This document shows, piece after piece, positions 11,461 to 25,675 of a stretch of 64,000 nt of DNA. Both the position numbers and the translations under genes were made by a program. Below the pieces are notes generated by a model. It was given only the letters and a program-made list of their open reading frames with translations, ran no database searches and was not told where the DNA came from. Origin of the DNA: Himantopus leucocephalus (Eukaryota; Chordata; Aves; Charadriiformes; Recurvirostridae); contig RSEF01000002.1 in NCBI GenBank assembly GCA_003993805.1, positions 76,991,772 through 77,055,771 of the forward strand, in the 5' to 3' direction. Positions within the stretch are counted from its first letter, which is position 1, and the number at the start of each line of letters is the position of its first letter.

Positions 11461-14400
11461 GGCGCTGGGGAGGGAAAGTGTCTCTATGCCCCAAAATTCA
11501 TCCGGCAATTACGGATACAGTGGTGCGCAGGCGACAAATTCGAGCTTCTTTTAATTCAGTTCACATCTAGCTCGCTTTGTTTGACATCAAATGCTTCGCT
11601 GAACTAAAACTAAAACAGAAACGCAGCTAGCCAAACAGCCCGAGATCACAACCCTACAATAACAACCCAGGACACTCACACAATAGAAAAGAAAAGCTTC
11701 TGCAGCGGCAAGGAAACAGACTTCAGCCTCGAGCTTCCAGGGGGGTTAAAACAACAGTGAGTTAAACGTGCAGCTTTGCATAATCTGAAAATATCTCCGT
11801 CTTACATCCCCCGCGTGAGGAGCTGCAGAATCAGAATACAGAAATTGTGTATTGTAACTGAACCTGAGTTACAAACCTTGGGTTTCTTTGCATGTGGAGA
11901 CAAGATTTTTCCAACGCTAATTCATGGAGAGGATCTCACGTTGGGAAGAATGCTTATGCATGCACACACACTACAACCCAGGAAAGTCCCCGAGACTGAA
12001 AAAAAGTAAACCCGCATGTATTTAAACACTTTCCTGAACCAGGGCCAGTGTTTGTGGTAATAATTAGAGCATTTTAATAATCAGGATATTTTAATTAATA
12101 TTCAGCTGGCTTTCTCTTCCATGTCAAGAGAATATATGCTTATAAACATACCCCCACATATATTTTCATGCCTTACATAAATAGTTTCTTTAAAGGAGGG
12201 ATTTCTTTCCTAATAATTTTTTAATCAGACAAACATACAATAATACAGTTAATACTTATGATAGTCTAGCAAATTGAAAAAATAAATCAAACGCAACAAC
12301 AAAAAAAAGATTTTTCTAATTTTCTGGCCAGCTCTAGAATTGCTTGTGCTTGGAAAAAACAATTTACTTGCACGTTTTACCATAATTTAGAACATTTATG
12401 TATTCCCTCCTGCTGTGATACAATCTGTTCTTATTATTAAATACAACAGCACTTTAAATATAATAAGATATTTACCATATAATGAACTTTTCCGTGTTCA
12501 ACCTTTTTTCCTGCTCTCAGTTATAACTAGTTACTCTGAATATAACATTGCTCACCATACAGCTTGTTTGTACAGGATGAAGCAATATCATATCTATCTA
12601 AAACACAGTCACAGCTTTATTCTCGCTCAACCAGAAAACCAGTCATATAATTGTTGTAGAACTATTTACTTCAGTGTTGGAGATAACAAAATATGACCTC
12701 CAGTTTATGAAGCTCTGCTTCGTTTGTGAGTGCTCATAAAATGGCTGCAATTCAGAAACGTTTCTGCCTTTTCCCCAGAAGCGATGGTTGCGATCTAAGC
12801 TTCAGTCAGCTCGTGCTATATCTAGAATTTCCCAATATGCAGAAGATTGGAGAAAATTCACAGTCATAATGCCATTAACGTAGCAATTGCCAACATAAAG
12901 ACAGGGTGAACTGGATCAGGCACTTACCTGCTGAAATTGGGCATAAATTCAAAGCTAACAACACTGAGTAGATTAAAGTGTGGGGCAACATCACTTGTAA
13001 AAGTTACATACAGCTCACTGTAATATTTGCAAATTCAAACTTCCTCAACAGCCATTCCCCATTTGACGTGCCTGTATATGTACATCTGTGGATGTTTATG
13101 TACTACATAGCTAGAAAAGTAAAGGCAGTGAATGCCTTCTTCCAAATTTCCAGAAGAAGAACTTGACCTTTAGGTTTCTTGATCCCTGCAGAAAATGTGA
13201 GCATCTCATGCTCTAGCAGGCAAAAGTTTGAAGCAGTGCTTAATTTCTCTTAACATCCTTGAAGCACTGCTATAAATCTTTGCTTGCTGGGAGCAATGGT
13301 GAGGAACCAAGTTCTAGGTTATATTTTTCTAGAAGAGGCTAAGCCAGTTCAGTGGATTTGTTCCGATTAATATTAGCACGTGGGTTGGCTCAAATGTGTT
13401 CCTAATCAGACTGGTATTTTTTTATGCAGCTATAGCCTTTTCCATCAAAGGCAAGGGACATGACCAGAATACTTTTAGAAGGATGTGTTCCATGGGAAGT
13501 TTCAAAACTTTATTGAGAATCATTGTTTGCATAAGAAATTTCTCAAAATTGAGGGACTTTTCAAATAAAATTAAGCAGACTTTGTATTTTGGAGGACTGG
13601 AGCCAGACTAGAAACTGTGTCAGAGCAAGATTTCAATAAGGCTGCTGTGCACAGGGTTTGTAACAGGGTTCAGAGGTGGCTGAACGGTTGAAGAAGAAAG
13701 TTTGTTTTTCTTATTTTAACTGCTTGGTCACAGCAGTGCTGCGAGGGTAGAGCAGGTCCTATCTGCCGCCGGCCATGTGCCTCTATTTCCAAACACGGTA
13801 CAAGACACGTCAGTCGTTACTGGCAAAAATTATGAGATTTTTCTTCTGCTGGAGAACTCGGTTGGCTTTTCTCCACACTGCTCTGCTTCCAACTCCCTTG
13901 CACCTTCCCTCTCAGACCTCCGCTCCCTTAACCCTTTCTTCCACACCCAGCACTGCTCCTGTTCCTTGTAACATTCCCCTCCTGTTACAGCTCGTTGCGA
14001 ACAGGAGGTGGTAAGGAAAGGGAAGCTGCAAATGCACCTCTGAAGCTTTCAAAGAGAAAAATCCAATCAAGGTCTGAAGTGGAAAACTTTCAGCCGATTC
14101 TACTCTCTTTTGTGCTCACGGCAATAGCACAGGCGACTCAAAACCTTCAGGAGGCCAGAGAAGTGCACAGGTAGCTGATAGCCATGCATGCACGCACAAA
14201 TATACATACATATGTGTGTGTGTATTTTAAAAAAAGCTGCTGGCTTACTTCCCTCCCTTCCGTTGGGTGCTGTCAGTGCTCCTAGCTGCATTTCTCAGAC
14301 AAGCCATGTTTCAGACCGACCCCTGCTTCCCAGCATCCCAGATGCTCCCTCTGTGGCTGCCCAGGGCTGGGGTAAGGAGTTGTGCCTTTACCCAATCAAT

Positions 14401-17400
14401 CTGGATTTTAGGAAGGGAAGGTGGCAGTCGTGTTTGAAGAGCCCGCCGGTAGGGCCGAGGTGTGAGTCCCCACCGAAGAGGACACTACAGCATGTACGCG
14501 GTGACTGCTGACCCATTTTTTTTTGCATTACAACTGCTGCTCAACAAGAGATCTGTACTTCTACAGAGAACTAGAAAATGATCAAGAGCTAAGCTATGAG
14601 GATCAAAGGCAAACAGCATCCATGGGAGCGTGGTTGCTCAGACAGACCAAGAATAGCAAAGCTGTGCTGCTACTGGAGCATGAAGCAACTCCAAGGGACT
14701 TAACAGCTGTCAGTGCAACAGGCTGGGAAGTTCTGCCAGGCAGCCAGATGTTGTTGGGGGAACATATCCAGTCCAGCTCAGCATCTGGGACCCATGAGTA
14801 CCACTGAAATGGAAGAAAGCACTAGGATATGGTGGACAAAAGGCTTTCGGGGCTGTACCCCACCCTTCTTTTCAATTAATTGAGAAACAGTCTTGGAAAG
14901 CTGGGGTGCTAGAAAGGGCAAGTCTTAAAACACGACTGAAGACTAAGCATGTTATTTATATATTTACAAAACCATGTGTCTCTTATTAAGGCTTTTTATT
15001 CTTATTTCTTATGAGACCATTGTTTGAGAGCTGGGAAATATATACTGAAATTAAACCACTCACTAATATTTATATTGTATTTATAGTATGATGTATACGC
15101 GTGTTGGGGAGTTTTCCTGTAGGTGATAAGTCTCTGCCTGAACCTGCTCCGAGTTAAATCCAGGCAAAACTCCTATTAACAATAATAGGAAGAGAACCTG
15201 ACCTGGTGAGGGTCAGTAAGACTTCCCCTGAGCTCAGCAGGCCCCGAGTCAAGTATAAAGGATGGCTGGGCTCATGGAAGCTCATTCAAATCCACTTTGC
15301 CTGAATATGGTGATAAATCACTTGCTGCCCCAAGTCAGCTTCAAGGAAGCTTGTGTCCTGTCATGCTTATTTGTGCCTGGCTGAAGTCAGAGACACTGTG
15401 TTGGTACTTTAGGAGTGGAGTTTGATGGATTTTTTTTTTTCCAGTTTCTGTTTTATGCATTAAAGACAGAAGTTTTCAGAAATGCCAGCTCTTTTTTGCT
15501 GTGTTTTGGGAAAGATCTGATTTTTGACAGCATTCTGCATTTGCTGTTGCTATTGGATCTTCCTGCAAGAAGGAGTGCTCAGCAGCTCTAAAAGGCTCTC
15601 AGGCTCAAACTGAACAGACAAAGTAAGAGGCACCTATGTGCTCCTCTTATATAAAAAAAACCCAAACAGCAGTACATAGAAAACAACAACTTGATTCAAC
15701 AAAGTCCATAACCACACCTAAAATCTTAATAATCCTCCCCTGTTCACCCAAGTGCTTCAGCTTGGATGTGTCTAATGGTGCGTACATCTCACAGTGCTTT
15801 GGTGGAGAATGCTCAAGCTGAGGTCCCAGAAGGTGAAGCCCACGTTTCCAAGGTGGGCATGGTACCATGTCTGGCTTCCCAGCCTCAGTCCCTGAATGAT
15901 GTTGCAAAGACCACTGAACTAGCAAAAGGAATTACTGTTTCTTCACCCTGAATTTACAAGGAAATATATAAACACAGACGAACTTAAACGATACCAAAAT
16001 GCCCTCTTCTCCTCTGATTTGCACTTTGAATAGCTATTTGTGACGCTGCTAAATAGATGAAAATCATTATTAGCAGCAATGGGAATGAATGTTGCTGTGC
16101 TGGTATTTCTGATGCTTTCATACAGGTGGCACGTTATGGCACAGCATGCAACAGTTCGTGTCAGCAGTGACAAACACAGATTTGCTGGGGAGAAGGGAAG
16201 GAGGAAAGAGCCTCTGCCCTATTCAGGTGGAGTTGGTCAGATCGAAGTTCACGCCGCATGATGCAGTTGCCTGCCCACCCCTCTTACAATGGGAAACCGG
16301 AGCTTGCAAGTGCCATTGCCGGCAGCTCTGCAGCACAAAAACGGGGCAGCAAGTTGTCTGCCCTGCAACAGTTTAATTTTGTATTAGCGTCAAAAAAAAT
16401 AAGCTTCTATGTAAAATTAAATAAATAAAGACTATGTGAGGGTAGAAAAAAGTGAGGTTTTTATTTTAATTTTACCCAAGACAGTTTGTATTAATTCAAA
16501 CAGCCTGGGTCTTTATTATTTGGGAGCTGAAATGAAACTGGGCATAAGCCCTGAGCATCATTTCAGAGGGTTAATATCTTAAACAGGAAGGAGGAAAATA
16601 GCACTAAAGTGTTGACTAAGATAATTGTCTTTAATATCTAGACAGTCAGCAGCTCCCAGACCATAGACAGGTAGAAATTCTTGCTGGTAGAAACAGAGAA
16701 CATTTAGACCTGCCGTCCTTGAAATTTTGTCTTATAGCCCCTGAACTGCTTTTATGGAGCACCATGGGTTCTACGAGGTGTTCTAGGATACAACATTGGT
16801 GTTTCATTAAGAAGTCCCTTTGATGTTAAAGTTAGACTAGAGACTACCACATAGGACGCATATTTCATCTGTACAGCCCTCAACATGGTGATCTTGAATG
16901 CATCCTTTGTAACTGCAACTAAGGAAGCATAGACTCTAATCATAATTATGAATAATATTCATTAAAAAAAAGAATAGGTTCCATTCATTATTTCAACATT
17001 TCTCAACCTGACACATTGAAAATGCTCTGTCTCATACCTTACTTAAGCTAGCAGCATGCTTTATGTGGCCGTTCTTCCAGATCTTATGATTACATTTCCA
17101 GACTCTCCAAAATTATTCTTCCAACACATATGAGTTTGAAGGAAAGCTCGAGTGGCAAGAAGAAGGGATTTAAAATAGTGCCCTTCAGAGACATTCAAAT
17201 ATTTCAGAATTATTGAAAAAGGGCAGTGAGTTTTTCCAAGTTGTGCCTCTACAACACGTATCTACCTTGATACATTTCAGCCCCTCAGGTGGTTTCTACA
17301 CAATGTTTATCAAGATTTCAAATTATTAGAACCTGAATTGAGAGCAACTTTAAAGTATGGTGTGTAATAGGCTCTATAAAGTAGGTTAGCCTTCTTTTTT

Positions 17401-18406
17401 TTAGCCCAAAAATGTTTTGGCCTCCATAATCTGTGCTTGGAAAACATTTTGGGCAAGATGCAGCTGGCTCACTCCATAGCCACGTATCGTATAAGCAGAC
17501 ATCACACTTACAAGCCAGCCACGTATAACCAGAACTCATAATAGCCTTCAGCTTTCAAAACACTAACCTCGACCCAGGGAGCGAAAGGAGCCGCCCTGCT
17601 TGCATGGAGGGAACCTAACATAAACACTCGGGAATAGCTTTGATACTTTCCAGTTTATGGACACTGACAGCACAGATGAAAAAAATGCATTGAACCTTTA
17701 TTCACGGTGGACGCTGGATTTTGGGATTCTTATTGATAAGGATAGAAGGTAGTATATGTACTTTTGCTTTGCTTTTTGGGAAAGGAGAATCATCACTGAA
17801 GTCTGATTCTGTTAAATAGGGGAACAGTACCCCTGCTATTCAGGAGTGACGCTCACACTATAACCTCAAGATATTTGAATTCCAACACAGGCTTATTTTT
17901 CGACGCACACTCATTCAGAGGAAACTCTGAGTATACGTATTATCAACGGAGCAGCTGGCTTTGGTGCCCACTGATGCCTTCCATTGACTGGGGATCTGCT
18001 TGAGGACAACCCAAAGAAATACTGTGTTTATTATCCTATTTTCAAACACTTGCAAGGTGTCCAAATACACAACAGAGCCATACAGGCACCAGGATGAATG
18101 CATGAAGGGATGGACTGTAACAAACTCTAACATTGGGCAGTGCTGTCAGGAAAAGCTTTGTTCACATGGGCAGCAGTCATTGATTCAGAGCTTCTAGTTA
18201 AAAAAAAACAACAGAAGCAAAGGAGTTGGTATGGCACTTTATTTTGAAGTACCACAGAACATCCCACAAAATAAGCAGTCCTTAGACTGCTGACAGGCGA
18301 CTCAACAGAGTATGACAGCCAGTTCTGACCAAAGGCAGAAAGGTTAAACCTGTTACAAAAAACAGCTACTGCTTTATGACCATTTCATCCGAAACCCTCT
18401 CTGTTG
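11461..18406. other. Non-coding stretch, AT-rich, with weak repeat relics
   Basis: No gene is recognised. The segment 12040-12130 is unusually rich in TAAT/ATTA cores and could be a conserved enhancer. A short CA/TG run lies at about 14200-14225. At 15141-15206, 'cctgctccgagttaaatcca' followed by 'ggcaaaactcctatta' and 'taataggaagagaacctgac' resembles the 'TCCTGGCAAAACTCCCATTG' palindromic repeat style found elsewhere in the window. Confidence 0.5.
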
Positions 18407-18472
18407 ACCTAATTCTGCTTCCACCGAAGTTGATGGGAGTCTTTGGTGGACTTCAGAGTGACCAGAATAAAG
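18407..18472. repeat. Decayed inverted-repeat element, 'CTAATTCTGC' type
   Basis: 'cctaattctgcttccaccga' and 'agttgatgggagtctttggt' are followed by 'ggacttcagagtgaccagaa'. The outer arms (ctaattctgcttcca and the complement of gagtgaccagaataaag) pair imperfectly around a 'gatgggagt' centre. The style is that of the 'CTAATTCTGCTCCCATTGAAG' palindromic repeats of sauropsid genomes. Old copy. Confidence 0.45.
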
Positions 18473-20192
18473 CTAAACATAATTTTACCCTCTGAAAGTC
18501 CCGTTCATTGTGACCACATTTCACAAAAAGGATTTTGCTCTTTATGCCGAGGCATCTGCACAGAGCTTAGGGAATCCAATACTGGACAAGCTGAAACACA
18601 TTTATTTTATTTATATTACATCTACTACATAACATCTGGGCTTAATGTAAGAGTACATCATAGCAGACTAAAACACTGCGATCACAAAATGGCCCCTAAT
18701 CTAACCTAGCACCTTCCCTACACATAAATACATCTGCCATTTACAAAAAGGCCAGGTTAGAGAAATGAGCGCAAATGTCCGAGGTTGCATTTGTCAAGCT
18801 GAAACTTTTCAAGGCTTTGAAAATTTGTGGCCAGAAGGCAACACAATGTTCAGCCACAGTACCTTCCTGCAAAACACCAACTCGAGAATTTCACTGCACA
18901 ATTTTTGTAGGAAATGTAGTAACTTGTGGTAGAAGTAGAGAGTTCAAGACATTACAGTGAGTAATTGCACTGCTAAAAAAATATTTGTTTGCCTTGAAAT
19001 GAAGCTACAAAGCAAAGAACCTTTTGCACTACCAATTGCAAAGAGCCTTAATGCTCTTTCTTTTTTCTTCTTTTTTCAATGTATCACCTTTATGACATTT
19101 AATATTGACCAGATCAAGAAGTAAATCGACAAAGAACACACCTACTGCAACAGATGTCATGGTAAGATCTTTTTCAAACATGCACAAACTGTTTCTACCT
19201 GCCCTTCTTTAATGTCCATATTTGAAAGGAGAAAACATAATGAGAAATAGTTTGCCATTTTTGTTATTTAAAATTTGCTCTGTCTCCAAGATATTTTGGA
19301 GATAAATTAATTTTCCTGCACATTTTGTCTGACAGAAAAATAAAATCTTTCTGATTCATATATTCCACAGATGTTAAACTGTGATTGCTAGTATTGTTCA
19401 TTGTAAAATCACAGACTGCTTTTAATCCTTACTGTGATTTAGCAACCTTGACCTAAGCATGTCCCTTTATATGAAAGACATTAGCATTGAACCGATTTAG
19501 ATTAGAAAAAGTCTTGTGCTTTTTTGAACTGATGTGTCTGTTTTTTTAAAACAATAGTTAATAGAAATAGCAAATAAATTTAAATAAACAAATATAACTG
19601 AAATTTACACACTGATTCAGGTCAGGCAGGTTTGTCTCAGAGGTAACCAGATTCCCATGATTTCAAGTGGATTTCAAGACTGAATTTTGTGGAACTGGAA
19701 TCTTTGATGACAAGACCCAGACTTTCACTTACTTTTATTCCCTTATAAATTGCCACAGTTGATTAAAGTATATTTCAGGCTTCCCAAATATTTCCATTAA
19801 AAGGTCTTTGTTTTCATTAGAAGTTCTTTATGGGAATGCCAAACCTCAAACTATACCCCAAATCAGCTGGATCAGTCAGCTTTTTAACATTTCTTTGGGC
19901 CCAGGTTTATGAAGTCCTCAGTCCTCATCTCACTCTGAGGCTTCATTAACCATATGTTGTGGGCACCAGAAGATTGAACAGTCAAACCTACATTTCTGGT
20001 ACAGCAGTGGAGTGGAAGGCAAGGCTTAAACCCAAATGGTGAAAACATGTTTCAGGAAGCTACAGGGCTATTTTGGGCAAAAGGATAAGGAAATTCTATA
20101 ACAGCAGCCTATTTTACAAAATCCCATTAGGTCATGCAACCTTTTTGGCTTCTAATAACAAACCCACAGAAAAGAATCTCAATTACCTTCAG
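18473..20192. other. Non-coding AT-rich stretch
   Basis: No coding, RNA or repeat signal could be supported. The segment 19050-19640 is AT-rich with very few CpG and no low-complexity structure, the composition often seen in conserved non-coding DNA. Conservation cannot be tested here. Confidence 0.5.
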
Positions 20193-20247
20193 ATGCACAT
20201 GAGTAACTCATTGGTTCCAATAAGTACCAAGCCTGTGCATGTGCTTT
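20193..20247. repeat. Decayed inverted-repeat element, 'CACATGAGTAACT' type
   Basis: 'gcacatgagtaactcattgg' is followed by 'ttccaataagtaccaagcct' and 'gtgcatgtgctt'. The left arm and the complement of the right arm align imperfectly (gcacatgagtaactcattgg against agcacatgcacaggcttggt) around 'ttggttccaataa', itself near-palindromic. This resembles the old sauropsid repeat with 'CACATGAGTAACTTTACTC' arms. Confidence is moderate because of decay. Confidence 0.45.
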
Positions 20248-23200
20248 TGAGGGCAGCATTTATGAATATACTACCAGACTCAGATGCTGGCAGATTTACG
20301 TGCTGGATGCAATTCTGCCTTTCGGTAGAAGGTTAAGATGACCATCTCCTATCTTGGAAATAGCAGCTATTCTGTAAGCACAGGAACAGCTTTTCTCAAG
20401 ATGCATTCTGGATAATAGGAGGAAACCTCAGCTCCACAACACCCCTGGTTTTCTATTATGAGACGTGCATTCATTGCAACTTATAAATCAATGGCATGAC
20501 AGCTAAGCTTTGCCTGAATGATGAAAGAAGACTGATATTTCTAAATTACATGTTAATAGAGTGAAATTGCTATAGGCCTTCTTGAGGTTTTTAATATATT
20601 TCTGAATTGAGATCTTAAAGACGCTCTGGCAATGCCAGGAAAAAAAAAAGATAGAGAAGCTCAAAAATACTTGGAATATTTTATCATCCCAGATCAGGAG
20701 ACTCTTTAAGATCAGACCTCTTTAAGTGAGGCAATACTGGCTCAATAAGCATTTAACAAAGAAAAAAAGTTTGAATGTTACAAGATAGATACATGCATAT
20801 AAAAACAGGATCAATAGAAAGTGCACTGGATTTTTGAGGAGACTCAAATTTGACTCTTTGTTATTACTTAAATATTTGCAAAATATTAATAAAATACTTA
20901 ATATTGAAAGAACTTAATAATGAAACTCTGACAAAAATTACACTGTATGGTTGGAAGGAAAGGGAGGTTAATTGTTGTTTTACATTAACTCTGGTTCATT
21001 TTCCCCCAGATTTCTGCAAAGGTCTGCTGGCATGATGTAGAAGGATTTTAAAAGTCTAAAGAAATCAGATTAAAAAAAAAAAAGTAGCAATTACTACAGT
21101 AAAACTTTAAAGTGGGAAGAGCATATTTGCACTGGATCCTGAGGCTGTGTCAAGACTGCTAAATAAAACAGGCACAGGGAGGATTCCTGGCCTGGAGGCC
21201 AAGTGGTCTGGTCTGGCTACATCCACTGCACTTGGCCTTGGTCTTCCCACCAGCCCACCTTTACCCTTTACATTGTGCAATAGTGGCCCTAAGGCATAGT
21301 TACAATTTTGGTGTGTTTTTTTAAGTTCAGTGTGCCTGAAATAACATGCGCTCCACCAGAATGGTATTTTCATCATATGAGTCTGATGCACGTGTTGCAC
21401 AAGGACAGAGAAGTTGAGAGGTGCAAAGCCTACTGGACCTCAGAGACCTGTCCTGGCAAGAGGGATCTAAACCTGCTTCGGTCTTACCTATATTCCCTAT
21501 CAGGCATAGTCTCTGCTCTATGCTTTCCCTGTGCTGGGCCTAGGCATTGCCTTAGAGAACACCGCTTGGCAAAGGCCAAAATGACCAGGGAACATACTCA
21601 AAATTAAGCAGCTCAGATGCTCGACAGTCAGTGCTCAAATGCACTCCCTGGCCCAATTTTGTTTAGCAACAGAGATGCAGCCCAAATGCTTAAAGGAGCT
21701 TTACCACATCCACAAGAACTGCTGGTTGTGATAAAGGTCAAAATCCCATTTATAGTATGCAAACTTGGCTTTCTTTGCAATTTTGTTACTGTTATGGGCC
21801 ACCTCCGGGATGAGAGGAAGGGAAGGTGCCACCCAGCCAGGACACATTCCTGGCCTTGCCCCTGCCCTGTTCTGTGACTACCTCACACAGCTTCTGCTGC
21901 AATTTCTCCACCGGTAAATGCAAGTGATGATCCTTTCTAAAGGGATCAGAGAAGGGGTTGGGACTGTTTTATGATGGAAAGAATAAAATGATGAAAAGGG
22001 AAGCTCTAGCAGTTCTAACATTAAAATGATATTTGTTATCAGGGATGGCATTAAAACAGATGGTAGTTTGCTTTCCACAAGTGCTGTAATTACAAGTCTC
22101 TTGGCTTTTGCATTCGTGTATGGAGCAGTCTTTCATCTCTTGAGGAAGGGAGAGAGAAGGCGCACTTTCTATTGATCCCGTTTTTATATGCGTATAATCT
22201 ACCTTGTAACATTCAAACATTTTTCTTTGTTGAACACTTATTGAGCCAGTATTGGCTCACTTAAAAAACAGTTCTTTGCTTTCTGTTATGCCTCTTTAGT
22301 GTAAAAATGCCTGCTTAGTCACCAGTTAGTGTTTAAACATTAAGAGGAAAGTCTGAGAGCTCAGGTGGGAAAAGAGACCAACAGGCTATCCTCAGGGTTG
22401 ATTCTGACTGTGCGACTTAAAGCGTGTCACATTTGTTAATAGGTTTGAAAGGTGTTTAAGCTCATAGCTCCAATCAAAAACTGTAGCTTCAAAATAAATT
22501 CCTTCAAAAATTAGGACTTTCACCCAACTAAACTTAGATCCCAAATCCAGATACAAGTTCCAAAATAAGTCTTGATTATTCTTTTTTCCCCACATTAACT
22601 GAGGTTAGTACGAGTTATGCCGCTGTGAACAAAGGAAGAATTTCACATAATATTTCTGTATGTTGTGGTTAAATCCATAGTTATTCCCTAAAATTAAGGA
22701 TAATTCCTTACAATGAATAACACCTATAAGGAAACAGAAAGGCAGAAGCTCCTTAAAAGAAGTCACAGGTGAATTATATTTAGTGCTGCCAAAGTATGAT
22801 GATGAGTCCTTTATTCCATTTGTAATATGGCTTTTCAACTTACAAATAAATAATGAAAGAGAGAACTGCTATATTTAATATATATATATATATCCCCTAA
22901 AATAGATGTGACTTCACTATGGTCAGAAAATGGTCTGCAAATAAAGTGGTTAAAAGTACATCCTTGGACACTACTATGTCTTTTCTTTTAATTTAGAAAT
23001 ATCTTTTACTCCAGTCACTTATAAAAGTTTGGTCTGTCTGGTTTTTTGGGGGGTTTTTTTGAGGAACGTTGGAGAAGACTGAGCTACGTTTAAGCAGTTT
23101 CATCAGCCCTGAACTGAAGGGAGCTGAAAAAAGGTACAACATCCTTTTCTCCTGAATGTTGGCTGGGTAGCACCTCCTCCCTACCTGCATCCTTGTCTGT

Positions 23201-25355
23201 CTGGAGCGGCTTAACCTTCAAATTTCCTAGGACTCCAAATACTGGACTTCCTGAGCTTCTCCCATGGAAGACGAAAGGTCCATGGAGGCACCATAAATAT
23301 TGCAAAACACACCTTCTGGGCACTTTCACTACAAGACAGCCCATTAGGGGGATACAGACACACCTCCACTTCTGTTTGCCAAGTTGGCAGAAAGAGGACG
23401 TGAAGACTTGTGGAGTTAGAACAAGCTGCTGCAGGCAGAGCTGTTCCCTCTTTCTACCTCAATGATCTGTAGTTTCTAGGAGAAGCGTTCTGACCACCCC
23501 ATGAGCTGAAGCGTGAGCCAGACTGGCCTCTTCGGGCTGTCACAGAACTGGATTTGTATGGGTTTCTGGGACCACAAACCTGCCTGCCCTTGGCTTGCCC
23601 CTTGGTGCAGTTTAGGCACATCCTGCCAAGTTAGGGGCTGGTGGAGGCATACATACACATGGCAACTGGTGAGATAGGCCGTGCTTTAGCCCGTTTCCCA
23701 CCTCAGGCCGCCCCAACTGCTGACGGGCTGTTGAGGTGGGCCTCACACATCGCCTTCTTCCCAGATACCTAGTGGCGGAACAGCTCCCCCCCTCCCGCAG
23801 GTTTATCCATAATGATCAGGGGCTTTCACAAAGAAGTTGTTGCCAAAGCCCTTTTCCACCATCCAAGCAGCTCAACAGATAATGTCTGACTTATAACTTA
23901 CCCAATGCATTCATTTTGCTTTTAAGTGGTGTGACCAGCTCTAAGAGTATTATAACTGATCTGTCTCAGAGTTCAATGGTAAGACAATTTATTATGGGTG
24001 TATTTTCAAATTATAACTTTTATATTTTATTTAAAAGAAAAACAAAAAGTGTTCTAGCAGTTCAAACTTCTTGCCTTTCAAGCCTGTGAATTGTTCTCTA
24101 ATTCTTCTGTTATGAATAACCAAACAGGAGCACTAGATTTAATTGCTTTCTACCTCTTGCTATTTTATATACCTTTAACTTCTCCCTTTTTAAACTTGAG
24201 AGAGTCTTTTCACTATCCCTTCTCATGTGGAAGATAAGCCAGGTCTCAGAACATTTTGGCAGGATCAGGGGTTGCCCACGTACAGAAATCCTGCAGGAGA
24301 GATGTGGCAGAACACGTTCTGACAACACAGTGGGAAATTTTTGAAACTGTTTTTTTTTCTGGCTTAGTTCAACACCATCTCATTTCATAACTGTGTGTCA
24401 CAGGACAGCTGTTCCAAGATCTGTTGCCCTTTAACATCCTATTTTATTCTGGAATAACATACGTATTTGATTAACTACTATTTCTCATTTGCATCTTCAT
24501 CGTCTTAGGGTACACAGAACATCACAGAATATTCCCTTGTTGACAGGCTGTTTACTTATGGCATTATGATACCAACAGTGTGTCTTTTGTGGCACGTTTT
24601 TTAATCCTTAGGCAAAAGGTAATATTTAAAATGTATATTATGCTATTATTAAATCTTCCCACTCTGGTAGATGAATAGACCTTTGAAAATTGACAGAGAA
24701 TTCATGTCCATGAGTCCGACTTTCTATAACCACAGTTAAAACAACAGTGTTGGTTCCATTAATTTCTGTATAAGTTTCTGCTTGTTTCTCTGTGTAACTA
24801 GAATTCTGACCAAAAGAACCAAATCTTTAATACGTGCATTTGCTAACATTCATTAGTAGCCAAGACCATCATTTTAAGCACTTTTTAAAATGGTACATTT
24901 CAGGGAATGATGAAGAATTACATGCAGAAGAACATGCTGCTTTTCACGTTTCTTTAATTTCAGAGTTTTACTGGGGTTCCTAGTTCTGCATGTTACTAAA
25001 TTTATAATAGTGATAATAATAATAAAATCTTTTAAAACTCCCTAGATACATCTCACTCAGAGGAAACTTTTTTAAAACTGGTAAACATCTGAATGTAAGC
25101 TGTTTTTTTTAAGAGAGCACTTCAAAAGAAAAAAAACATATGTTGTGGCTGGCCTTTGTTATCCAGTTAATGAAGAAACTAATTCATTGTTTGGACAGGC
25201 CATTGAGTAAAAAGTAGCTGAACTTTTTGGGGGGAGATCAAGTGCTTAATACAACACATGATTTGTATCAGCTTTGATTTGTAGGAAACATATAGTGAAT
25301 CCAAAATAATTTCAAAGTAAATATATTAGAAAGCTTATGGAGATTGTCAAAATAA
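20248..25355. other. Non-coding stretch, no gene recognised
   Basis: Both strands lack family signatures. A TA run lies at about 22871-22893. The segment 23180-23820 is richer in GC and contains no CpG island. 24600-25330 is AT-rich with few CpG. A 'catcacagaatattccc' block at about 24520 faintly recalls the complement of a CR1 tail but has no supporting flank. Confidence 0.5.
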
Positions 25356-25386
25356 TTTTTTTTTTAAAAAAAAAAAAAAAAAAAAA
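25356..25386. repeat. T10A21 homopolymer pair
   Basis: Ten T residues are followed directly by about twenty-one A residues. The run could form a short T/A hairpin. It may be an insertion's poly-A end or assembly-sensitive simple sequence. No retroelement body is recognised upstream of it. Confidence 0.8.
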
Positions 25387-25675
25387 CTGCATAGCTACTG
25401 TTGCTCCCAAACAGCATATGAAATATTTTGCTACTTCAAGCACACAAAATGTTGAAAGTAAAAATGCTTTTTATGGAAGAAAGCGTAATAAATTCTGTAA
25501 AGGCCTAGAGACTGTGCTGCTTGGGGAGAAACTGAGTACAGAGGTTGCAGTTTTATAGTTAGTTTGCACAGAACTATTTTACTTAAGACAAAGTTCAACT
25601 GTGCGGTGAGGCAGAAATAAACAAAAGCAACCCGTTTAATATGTACACTGGTGGCTTTCCTATAAGAGAAGAGTA

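Noticed and set aside
24515..24545. CR1-like complement 'catcacagaatattccc'
   Set aside because: Only about 14 bases agree, and the flanking CR1 sequence expected downstream is absent.
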